A stretch of 45,940 nt of DNA from Methylococcales symbiont of Hymedesmia sp. n. MRB-2018. Lineage in GTDB: Bacteria; Pseudomonadota; Gammaproteobacteria; Methylococcales; Methylomonadaceae. Below the pieces are notes generated by a model. It was given only the letters and a program-made list of their open reading frames with translations. It had not been told where the DNA came from and made no database searches. Each line of letters opens with the position of its first letter. The first letter of the stretch is position 1. Of this stretch, positions 39,899 to 45,940 are shown piece after piece. The DNA lies in contig QPIN01000047.1 in the NCBI GenBank assembly GCA_003666385.1, positions 1 through 45,940 on the forward strand, written 5' to 3'. Made by a program: the position numbers and the translations under genes.

Positions 39899-42716
39899 AT
39901 TGACGATTTTCTCCTTCACCATCAATATTTTTAATGCAACGACCACAGAGTTCAGGATGTTTTTTATGTTCGCCTACATCATAGCGATGATGCCAGCACC
40001 GAACACACTTTTTATGTTTTGAAGCAATGACTCTTAATTTAATGCCTTCAACATCCGTTTGTATTGCATCATCTGGACAAAATTTTTCTTCCGCTAATAA
40101 TGCACCTGAGGTAATAAAAATAAAATGTAATTCACTGGATAATTTGCTTAATGCCTTAAAATAATCCTCATTACAATATAATTCAACTTCTGCATTTAAA
40201 GATGAGCCGATTTCACCTTTTGAGCGTAATTGTTCAATTTCTTTACTGACAGCAGGTCGGACTAACATGATTTTTTCCCAGAAAGCCCTATCCATCTTGG
40301 CATTTTCATCCAATTCAAACAAACCTTCATGCCAAGTTTCAAGAAAAATGGAGTCGCTACGCTGACCAGGAATATATTGCCAGATTTCATCTGCGGTATA
40401 ACTGATGATAGGTGCTAACCAACGTGTTAAAGCTTCAACTACATGGTACATAGCAGTTTGAGCTGAACGACGTGCCAAGCCATCTGCTTTTGCTGTGTAT
40501 TGTCTATCTTTAATAATGTCCAGATAAAATCCACCTAAATCCGTGGCACAAAAATGATGTACTTTTTGATAGATTTGCTGAAATTGATAATCATTATAAG
40601 CGGCAATAACTTCCTCTTGCAATTGATAGGCTCTGTCAACAACCCAGCGATCTAATGCCAGCATGTCTTTAGCTTCAATTTTGTCTGTGGCAGGGTCAAA
40701 ACCTTCTAAATTAGATAACAGGAAACGTGCCGTATTTCTTAAGCGACGATAACCATCAGAGGTACGTTTCAAAATTTCATCCGAAACATTCATTTCACCG
40801 CGATAGTCTGTCGCAGCGACCCATAAGCGCAGAACATCAGCGCCTAGTGATTTCATTATTGTCTGCGGCGCGACCACATTACCCTTGGATTTGGACATTT
40901 TTTTGCCCTCAGCATCCACGGCAAAACCATGTGTTAATACGGTCTTATAGGGTGCCACATCATTCATCGCAATCGAAGCCAATAGCGATGATTGAAACCA
41001 TCCCCTATGTTGATCAGAACCCTCTAAATACAAATCAGCAGGGAAATTCAAATATTCACGACGATCTAGCACGGTAGCATGAGTAACACCTGAGTCAAAC
41101 CAGACATCCAGTGTGTCTTGCATTTTTTCATAGTGTTCTGCATCATCGCCAATCAATTCTTTTGCATCGAGTTCAAACCAGGCATCAATGCCTTTTTCCT
41201 CAATACGCAGTGCAATTTCTTCAATTAATTCTTGTGTGCGAGGATGTAGATCACCTGTTTCTTTATGTACAAATAAGGCGATAGGTACTCCCCAAGTACG
41301 CTGCCTTGAAATACACCAGTCTGGCCGACTTTCAATCATGCCTTCAATCCGTGCTTGTCCCCAATCGGGTATCCATTTCACACGTTTTACTTCGGTTAAT
41401 GCCTGTTTCCGCAAGTTATTTTTATCCATAGAGATAAACCATTGCGGTGTGGCCCTAAAAATAATCGGGGTTTTATGCCGCCAGCAATGTGGGTAACTAT
41501 GCAGAATGGCTTTATGATGTAGCAATTGACCTTTTTCTCTTAGCACTTCCAGTACATGTTCGTTAGCACTGAACACATGCTCACCTGCAAAAAACTCTGT
41601 ATTGGGTAAAAACACACCATTAGCACCAACGGGGTTATCTATAGGCAAACCATTATTCATACCAACCACATAGTCATCCTGACCATGTCCAGGTGCAGTA
41701 TGTACAGCACCAGTACCTGCTTCAGTGGTCACATGCTCCCCTAATATGATAGGTACTTGTCGATCATAAAAAGGGTGCTGTAGCTTTTGTTGGTTTAATA
41801 CATTGCCTTTGCAATAGGCAATCACATGATGCTCCCCTGCGCCATAACGATGCATTGCATCTTTTAACAAAGACTCGGCAATCACTAAGCGTTCCTGCTG
41901 CCCATCAATTTCACATTGAACAACCACATATTCAAGTTCAGGATGAATAGCAACCCCCTGGTTTGCAGGCAATGTCCAGGGTGTAGTTGTCCAAATAACG
42001 ATTGATAAGGCACCGCTACCTTGATGTTCTGGTACATGGCTACAAGCAGCAAAAAAAGCATCTTCATCAATGACTTTAAAGCGAACATCAATGGCAGGAG
42101 AATGTTTATCTTCGTACTCCACCTCGGCTTCAGCCAGTGCAGAGCCACAATCGGTACACCAATGCACTGGTTTAGCACCTTTACTCAAATGACTTTTATT
42201 GGCGATTTTTCCTAATGAACGAACAATATCTGCTTCAAAGGTAAAATCCATTGTTAAATAAGGTTTATCCCACTCAGCTAATATGCCCAGACGAATGAAT
42301 TCTTCTTTCTGAAGTTTTACCTGCTTGGCTGCATAAGTGCGACATTCTTTACGAAAAATAGCAGGGGAGACTTTAACACCAGCTTTACCTATTTTCTTTT
42401 CAACCATCAGCTCAATAGGCAACCCATGGCAATCCCAGCCAGGAACATAAGGGGCATCAAACCCATTAAGCGACTTGGATTTAATAATAATATCTTTCAA
42501 AACTTTGTTCACAGCGTGACCAATATGAATAGCACCATTGGCATAAGGAGGCCCGTCATGCAAAATAAATTTAGTTCTGCCTGCAAATTTTTCTCTAATT
42601 TTTTGATATAACCCAGCTACATTCCATTTTTTTAAACGCTCAGGCTCGCGCTGAGCCAAATTACCTTTCATGGGGAAGGCGGTTTTAGGTAAATTAAGTG
42701 TTTTTTTGTAATCCAT
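39891..42716 (-). CDS. ileS: Isoleucyl-tRNA synthetase
   Basis: 941 residues, class Ia. HIGH motif in [17 protein letters not shown] near residue 65; KMSKS motif in [15 protein letters not shown] near 603. The editing (CP1) domain includes [20 protein letters not shown] and [15 protein letters not shown]. The C-terminus has a zinc site [12 protein letters not shown] with CGRCIKNI. It charges tRNA-Ile and edits Val. It begins 6 bases after ribF and overlaps lspA, so the three form one operon. Confidence 0.98.
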   Translation of the reverse strand: MDYKKTLNLPKTAFPMKGNLAQREPERLKKWNVAGLYQKIREKFAGRTKFILHDGPPYANGAIHIGHAVNKVLKDIIIKSKSLNGFDAPYVPGWDCHGLPIELMVEKKIGKAGVKVSPAIFRKECRTYAAKQVKLQKEEFIRLGILAEWDKPYLTMDFTFEADIVRSLGKIANKSHLSKGAKPVHWCTDCGSALAEAEVEYEDKHSPAIDVRFKVIDEDAFFAACSHVPEHQGSGALSIVIWTTTPWTLPANQGVAIHPELEYVVVQCEIDGQQERLVIAESLLKDAMHRYGAGEHHVIAYCKGNVLNQQKLQHPFYDRQVPIILGEHVTTEAGTGAVHTAPGHGQDDYVVGMNNGLPIDNPVGANGVFLPNTEFFAGEHVFSANEHVLEVLREKGQLLHHKAILHSYPHCWRHKTPIIFRATPQWFISMDKNNLRKQALTEVKRVKWIPDWGQARIEGMIESRPDWCISRQRTWGVPIALFVHKETGDLHPRTQELIEEIALRIEEKGIDAWFELDAKELIGDDAEHYEKMQDTLDVWFDSGVTHATVLDRREYLNFPADLYLEGSDQHRGWFQSSLLASIAMNDVAPYKTVLTHGFAVDAEGKKMSKSKGNVVAPQTIMKSLGADVLRLWVAATDYRGEMNVSDEILKRTSDGYRRLRNTARFLLSNLEGFDPATDKIEAKDMLALDRWVVDRAYQLQEEVIAAYNDYQFQQIYQKVHHFCATDLGGFYLDIIKDRQYTAKADGLARRSAQTAMYHVVEALTRWLAPIISYTADEIWQYIPGQRSDSIFLETWHEGLFELDENAKMDRAFWEKIMLVRPAVSKEIEQLRSKGEIGSSLNAEVELYCNEDYFKALSKLSSELHFIFITSGALLAEEKFCPDDAIQTDVEGIKLRVIASKHKKCVRCWHHRYDVGEHKKHPELCGRCIKNIDGEGENRQYA

Positions 42717-42722
42717 GGTTTC

Positions 42723-43652
42723 TTAGTCGTCTAAAATTTGTTTTGCGATGATTATATCTTTTTCTATCTGTGCTTTGAGTTGATCGATTGAATCAAAACG
42801 CACTTCATCCCTGATTTTTTGTTTAAAATGAACTTCAACGTAGCGCCCATATATTTCTTCATTGAAATCAAAAAGGTAAGTTTCTAAGATCACTTTTTTA
42901 TCGCCATCAACGGTCGGCCGTGTACCTACATTGGCAATCCCAGTAATTTTCTGATTATCAATCCCTGTCATAGTAACCGCATAAACACCTGTTATTGGCG
43001 TATTTTTCCTAAACATCTGAATATTCGCCGTAGGAAAGTCAATGGTTCTTCCTCGTTTATTACCATGCACCACTCTGCCACAAACTGAATAGTCTCTGCC
43101 TAACAATTGCTTGGCAGCTGCTATATCTCCAGCCCCTAATGCATCTCTGATTAAAGTGCTGCTGACACGAAGACCCTCAACAAAGTAAGAGCGAGTATCC
43201 TCAACATTAAATCCGTATTGCAAACCTTTTTCTTTTAGCATGGCAAAATTTCCACAACGTGCTTTGCCAAAATGAAAATCATCACCCACAACCAAATGTT
43301 TTACATTTAATTTATTGACTAAAAAATCGACTATAAAATCTTCTGCTTTATAATTTGCAATATGCTGATTAAATTTAACCACCAAAAGCTTATCAATGGG
43401 TAACGCTTTAAATTGAATAACTTTTTCACGTAAGCGCATAAGCCTTGACGGCGCATTTTCTCCCAGAAAAAACTCTAAAGGCTGAGGTTCAAACATCATA
43501 AGAACAACGGGTAAATTCATTAATTGACCTTGTGCAGCCAATTTGTTGATCACCGTCTGATGACCTGTATGCACACCGTCAAAATTCCCTATGCCCAGAA
43601 CACATCCATCTTTCAACGGTTCCAGGTAGGTTAACCCCCTAATTAAGTGCAT
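42723..43652 (-). CDS. ribF: Bifunctional riboflavin kinase/FAD synthetase
   Basis: 309 residues. The N-terminal nucleotidyltransferase domain has GIGNFDGVHTGHQTVI and VVGDDFHFGKARCG; the C-terminal kinase domain has VVHGNKRGRTIDFPTANI and GIANVGTRPTVDG with LETYLFDF. Together they convert riboflavin to FMN and FAD. First gene of ribF-ileS-lspA. The rpsT or murJ genes sometimes found upstream are absent; a tRNA-Ser gene lies about 200 bases upstream on the same strand. Confidence 0.96.
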   Translation of the reverse strand: MHLIRGLTYLEPLKDGCVLGIGNFDGVHTGHQTVINKLAAQGQLMNLPVVLMMFEPQPLEFFLGENAPSRLMRLREKVIQFKALPIDKLLVVKFNQHIANYKAEDFIVDFLVNKLNVKHLVVGDDFHFGKARCGNFAMLKEKGLQYGFNVEDTRSYFVEGLRVSSTLIRDALGAGDIAAAKQLLGRDYSVCGRVVHGNKRGRTIDFPTANIQMFRKNTPITGVYAVTMTGIDNQKITGIANVGTRPTVDGDKKVILETYLFDFNEEIYGRYVEVHFKQKIRDEVRFDSIDQLKAQIEKDIIIAKQILDD

Positions 43653-43822
43653 AGAGCAGATGCCATATAGAAACTTGTCATTCTATCACTTTCTTAATTG
43701 TAAATTCACTTTAAACAAGCATTAATGAATAGGACTTAAAAGCAGTGTATAAACTAAAAATGTAGCTAAAATAAAGCAAGTTTTTATTCATTTAAAAAAT
43801 AGTCCTTGCCCGTTAACCTTGC

Positions 43823-43843
43823 AAAAACCTCAAATGGGGTTTT
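43823..43843 (-). terminator. Terminator of the tRNA-Ser gene
   Basis: On the minus strand AAAACC and GGTTTTT pair around a short loop with a T run at the end, 6 bases after the tRNA 3' end. Confidence 0.6.
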
Positions 43844-43848
43844 ATTGA

Positions 43849-43933
43849 CGGAGAGCAAGGGATTCAAACCCTTGATACGTTGCCGTATACACACTTTCCA
43901 GGCGTGCGCCTTCGACCGCTCGACCATCTCTCC
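43849..43933 (-). tRNA. tRNA-Ser (anticodon GGA)
   Basis: About 85 bases that fold as a tRNA with a long variable arm. On the minus strand it begins GGAGAGATGGTCGAGCGG; the anticodon loop CCTGGAAAG gives GGA, and the T arm AGGGTTTGAATCCCT is canonical. The acceptor stem pairs GGAGAG with CTCTCC and leaves G as discriminator. CCA is not encoded. It decodes UCC and UCU. Confidence 0.93.
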
Positions 43934-44372
43934 TTATTTGTTTTCAACGAATTTGGAATGAAATACTAAATGAGGATGGTTTTGTTAGAAGTTTGTGCAG
44001 TAGAGAGTGGAGTTGTTTGCTTTAGTTATTTTTTGAATAGGGTATAAGACCAGAGTAACTGAAACCTCTGTTACCACACGTCATTCCCGAAGTCTCTTAT
44101 CGGGAATCTAGTTTTAAACACCTGGATTCCTGCTTAGAACATGCAGGAATGACGGAGAGAGTGAATTAGAAGTTTGTGCAGTGAGCTATTGCGCGTTATT
44201 TTAGCTGAAATATGGAAAAGCAATTATTGGCTTAATTAAAGGGCAACCACAGGGGGTTGCCCCTACGATTAATAAACCATGAATAGATACAACCCAAATA
44301 AAATATAATATTAAAACCCGTACGGGCGCCCCACCGTGGTCGCCCTAGAAATATAAGGGTAGCGCCCCTATA
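43934..44372. repeat. Repeat-rich intergenic stretch with no gene
   Basis: Contains TTAGAAGTTTGTGCAGT twice (43985-44001 and 44166-44182, direct), between them a two-hairpin palindromic repeat at 44079-44154 (CGTCATTCCCG ... CGGGAAT and GGATTCCTGC ... GCAGGAATGACG), then a hairpin at 44241-44263 (GGGCAACC / GGGTTGCCC) and a GC-rich GGGCGCCCC/GGTCGCCC motif near 44325-44345. These look like stacked short interspersed repeats. No open frame has support. Confidence 0.6.
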
Positions 44373-44569
44373 TTGTAACTGCTTAGATTGCCCTCTATTT
44401 TGTTCAAGTCACCGTCCTAGTAAGTATACGGCTGGTTACTTTATCATGCTGTGGCTTCTATGGATTCCCGCCTTCGCGGGAATGAGGGTAAAGGCATGGT
44501 TTACAGGTGTAAATGCGCACTTTCAACGCGGCTATTGGACAAAATGGAGGGCAATCTAAGCAGTTACAA
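44373..44569. repeat. Interspersed inverted-repeat element, copy 2 (197 bp)
   Basis: The 35-base ends match as inverted repeats with two mismatches (TTGTAACTGCTTAGATTGCC left; GGCAATCTAAGCAGTTACAA right). The right interior (TTTACAGGTGTAAATGCG and about 30 more bases) is shared with copy 1 at 15881-16041. A separate short hairpin (ATTCCCGCCTTCGCGGGAAT) is nested in it. The right end supplies the stop codon of the coiled-coil gene that follows on the minus strand. Confidence 0.85.
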
Positions 44570-44905
44570 ATATTTAACTAAAGCGACCACAATACCCGCC
44601 GCAATGAAAGTATTAGAAAAAGACCAAATCATAAATTTATCCATTCTGGCAATCATTGTATCAAACCGCTTATCGACTTGTTCAAACCGCTTATTAATTT
44701 GCTCAAAACGCTTGTCCATATCTTCACGCAAGGCAATCATCTCACCTCGTAAGTCTTGCTCCATCTGTGTAATGTGGTTGGTTTGTGCTTTTAACACCAA
44801 AACCATCATTTCTTGTTGATCAATCGACTCATGGTTGGTGATTTTTTCCATCGCCTTACTGGCTTCAGAATCTAACCACCTTTCAAAATAATCGTTATCA
44901 AACAT
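44564..44905 (-). CDS. Coiled-coil protein with C-terminal membrane anchor, unknown function
   Basis: 113 residues. Residues about 45-92 are heptad-like (MEQDLRGEMIALREDMDKRF, then RFEQ-type repeats such as KRFEQINKRFEQVDKRFD), a clear coiled coil. Residues about 93-110 are hydrophobic (IWSFSNTFIAAGIVVALV), a likely tail anchor. Small coiled-coil/TM proteins of this type are common and poorly understood. TATAAT at the right distance upstream suggests its own promoter. Its last residues and stop TAA touch the end of an inverted-repeat element, so the native C-terminus may have been longer. It lies just downstream of the hicAB cassette, same strand. Confidence 0.7.
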   Translation of the reverse strand: MFDNDYFERWLDSEASKAMEKITNHESIDQQEMMVLVLKAQTNHITQMEQDLRGEMIALREDMDKRFEQINKRFEQVDKRFDTMIARMDKFMIWSFSNTFIAAGIVVALVKYL

Positions 44906-44971
44906 AGCTTATGTGTAGTTTAAATGTAAATGAATACGATTATACATAAAAAATGGTTCGTGAGTATTGCT

Positions 44972-45028
44972 CGATAACGCTAGAATTCAGCCGATGCGTT
45001 AGCGGTCGGCTGGAATGAATTGTTATGA
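44972..45028 (-). other. Integron attC recombination site (59-base-element type)
   Basis: 57 bases on the minus strand: TCATAAC (R box), spacer AATTC, then ATTCCAGCCGA (L box), an 11-base loop region, TCGGCTGAAT (L box), spacer, and GTTATCG (R box). The L arms pair with one extra C on one side, the bulged base typical of attC, and the R and L boxes are separated by unpaired spacers as in known attC hairpins. It starts at the hicB stop codon, as attC sites in cassettes do. General likeness to resistance-cassette attC sites (TAACAATTC ... AAGCCGA) is from memory. Confidence 0.75.
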
Positions 45029-45238
45029 AATATTTACCACAACTTCTCTGAATTCACAGTGTGGTCTAGGGGTAGGAAAGCCATCTTCTAATAAACCTTC
45101 CAAATGAAATTCGATCCCCTCTTTAATTAACTTAAGTACTTCTTCTTGACTTTCACCAACTGCGATACAGCCTGGTATATCTGGCACAAAAGCACCATAA
45201 CTTGAATCGCCTTTTTCTAAAACTACTGTATATTGCAT
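45023..45238 (-). CDS. hicB: HicB-family antitoxin
   Basis: 71 residues. It begins MQYTVVLEKGDSSYGAFVPD and continues IPGCIAVGESQEEVLKLIKE, then AIxxHLExL-like, the usual partial RNase H-like HicB fold. There is no C-terminal DNA-binding domain, as in short HicB proteins, so autoregulation through this protein alone is doubtful. It follows hicA by 11 bases. Its TAA stop lies inside the attC R box. Confidence 0.88.
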   Translation of the reverse strand: MQYTVVLEKGDSSYGAFVPDIPGCIAVGESQEEVLKLIKEGIEFHLEGLLEDGFPTPRPHCEFREVVVNIS

Positions 45239-45249
45239 AATTATTACCT

Positions 45250-45435
45250 TTATTTAATATTTGCTTGCTTTAAAGCACTATTTAAAGTCCCTAGAGGAAT
45301 ATCAATATTTGGCTTAGCAGAGACGGTAACAGTTCCTGTTTTTGTTAAATGCTTAAACTGTCTATGACTTCCTTTTTGTCTTACTTGAAACCATCCATCA
45401 TTTTTTATAAGTTTAATTAACTCTTTGATTTTTAT
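45250..45435 (-). CDS. hicA: HicA-family mRNA interferase with ATA in place of the start codon
   Basis: 61 codons read (ATA)KIKELIKLIKNDGW, then FQVRQKGSHRQFKHLTKTGT and the IPLGTLNSALKQANIK end, the complete double-stranded-RNA-binding-like HicA fold with catalytic His24 in GSHRQ. The toxin cleaves mRNA and is blocked by HicB. Where the family has ATG the sequence is ATA, directly preceded by a TAG stop in frame, and no other ATG, GTG or TTG lies upstream of the conserved core. It may be a start-codon loss that silences the toxin, or weak initiation from a leaderless mRNA. Confidence 0.8.
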   Translation of the reverse strand: MKIKELIKLIKNDGWFQVRQKGSHRQFKHLTKTGTVTVSAKPNIDIPLGTLNSALKQANIK

Positions 45436-45441
45436 CTATAA

Positions 45442-45470
45442 ATTATAACTGAAATACACATTGTTTTCAG
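45442..45470 (-). promoter_or_regulatory. Cassette promoter for hicAB
   Basis: On the minus strand CTGAAA, a 17-base spacer and a perfect TATAAT. Transcription would start about seven bases on, at or next to the ATA at 45435, giving a leaderless or nearly leaderless message. Confidence 0.65.
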
Positions 45471-45547
45471 TTTTCATAACAAGTCATTTATTTAGAATCT
45501 CCTCACCCAAAAACAGCGAGTGCTTTAAAAATAAAGAAATGACAGAC

Positions 45548-45577
45548 AAAAAAAATGAGGACGTTTTGTCCTCATTT
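45548..45577 (-). terminator. Rho-independent terminator of the right barrel gene
   Basis: Same hairpin as at 481-510 in the opposite direction (10-bp stem, 5-base loop, run of Ts on the minus strand). Confidence 0.85.
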
Positions 45578-45610
45578 TTCCTTTTTCCTTGGCTCTTTGT
45601 TATTTACTCA

Positions 45611-45940
45611 CTAAAACCTAAAGTTACCACGCAACTGTATGCTGTCGTCTGTTTTCTTATGCTCGCCTATTAGATTTAGATTCATTGTAGAATCTATTTT
45701 CCAACGTCCGCCTATATTATAGCTTTGTGTTCCATTTGCTATACCTAAGCCAGCGTAAGGGGTGAGTAGACCGCGACCAAAGAATCCAGGTAGTCCGTAA
45801 CCTAGCTCGGTGTTTAACTGTAGCCTTCTACTGTTGCTGTTATCCTCATCGTTTACATTGTTAGCTACGGTGGGTTTTTTCCATACTCCATCGGCAACAT
45901 TGCCTGGGGTGTCGCCAAATGCTGGTTGTAGACTTAACCA
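45611..45940 (-). CDS. C-terminal part of a second outer-membrane beta-barrel gene, 5' end outside the window
   Basis: The minus strand is open from the last base of the window to a TAG at 45611-45613, giving 109 residues almost identical to the left copy (a late Asp becomes Asn, so it ends RGNFRF). Like that copy it ends in a barrel strand with terminal Phe. The upstream part is not in view, so the two full proteins may have different passenger domains. Both genes point into the window and end in the same terminator. Confidence 0.75.
   Translation of the reverse strand, partial: WLSLQPAFGDTPGNVADGVWKKPTVANNVNDEDNSNSRRLQLNTELGYGLPGFFGRGLLTPYAGLGIANGTQSYNIGGRWKIDSTMNLNLIGEHKKTDDSIQLRGNFRF

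Larger units (their letters stand above)
44978..45479 (-). mobile_element. Complete hicAB gene cassette (integron-type, 502 bp)
   Basis: The 5' boundary on the minus strand is G^TTATGA at 45480/45479 and the 3' boundary lies in the attC R box G^TTATCG at 44978. The bases at the 5' end (GTTATGA) are the exact reverse complement of the attC left R box (TCATAAC), which is what circularisation of a real cassette predicts. Inside are a promoter, hicA, hicB and attC, all in one direction. There is no integrase gene and no second attC in the window, so this is a lone cassette, perhaps inserted at a secondary site. Confidence 0.7.
45528..45940 (-). repeat. Right arm of the 413-bp inverted repeat
   Basis: Reverse complement of 118-530 with five mismatches; it continues out of the window. 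Its inner boundary is sharp: the copies diverge right after the run AAAATAAAGAAATGACAGAC. Confidence 0.95.

Noticed and set aside
43934-44570. Possible CRISPR array in the repeat-rich stretch
   Set aside because: The repeats are different from each other, unevenly spaced and mostly palindromic; there are no regular spacers and no cas genes.
44451-44819. 122-codon open frame opposite the coiled-coil gene
   Set aside because: Its first part is read from a repeat hairpin and the remainder is antisense to a gene with clear heptads.
45461-45673. 70-codon open frame on the plus strand at the right end
   Set aside because: It is antisense to the barrel gene end and passes through its terminator.

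Overview
The window is a chromosomal segment of an AT-rich bacterium, most likely a gammaproteobacterium. The blocks rpoZ-spoT-ridA-recG, rplU-rpmA-obg-proB and ribF-ileS-lspA, the regB/regA pair and stand-alone ubiC, dusA, ispB and mltF are all gammaproteobacterial in style. The copper-protein cluster, RegBA pair and numerous small interspersed repeats would suit a Methylococcales-like methylotroph, but no diagnostic methane gene is present, so that placement is weak inference. Both ends of the window lie inside nearly identical inverted copies of an outer-membrane beta-barrel (autotransporter-type) gene end, so the window looks like an assembly contig or segment bounded by a dispersed repeat.

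Layout. 1-530: end of a beta-barrel gene, its terminator and the left repeat. 0.9-4.3 kb: secreted nuclease, receiver-EAL c-di-GMP phosphodiesterase, small membrane protein, ubiC. 4.4-9.4 kb (minus): recG, ridA, spoT, rpoZ. 9.5-11.9 kb: an AT-rich glycosyltransferase and the stub of a nucleotide-sugar enzyme wedged beside pgk. 12.0-15.9 kb (plus): dusA, folE, then the redox pair regB/regA. 16-18.4 kb (minus): mazG, a PfkB sugar/nucleoside kinase, a dgkA remnant and gcvH. 19-24 kb: RRM protein, proB, obg, rpmA, rplU, and ispB in the other direction. 23.9-32 kb: recD, a Tat-exported superoxide-reductase-like protein, a methyltransferase, two membrane proteins and three membrane-anchored periplasmic proteins centred on a multicopper oxidase and a cupredoxin. 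32.3-35.7 kb: pgi and mltF. 35.7-43.7 kb (minus): tadA, guaA, guaB, lspA, ileS, ribF. 43.8-45.9 kb: tRNA-Ser, a repeat-rich stretch, a coiled-coil protein, a hicAB toxin-antitoxin pair and the right inverted repeat.

Most genes are housekeeping: translation, purine, quinone, folate and proline synthesis, the stringent response and repair. The accessory signals of most interest are: (i) a hicAB pair that ends in a well-formed integron attC site and has a matching 5' boundary, making a complete 502-bp gene cassette with no integrase in view; its hicA has ATA where the start codon should be, directly at the predicted transcription start; (ii) a 159-bp inverted-repeat element inserted exactly in frame into the lipoprotein signal peptide of mltF; (iii) a copper-protein cluster with a predicted N-terminal histidine after signal cleavage; (iv) remnants (dgkA C-terminus, pseB-like N-terminus) not visible as full genes; (v) several small mobile-like repeat families, one flanked by a perfect 8-bp direct repeat. 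All calls were made by reading the sequence, without database searches.
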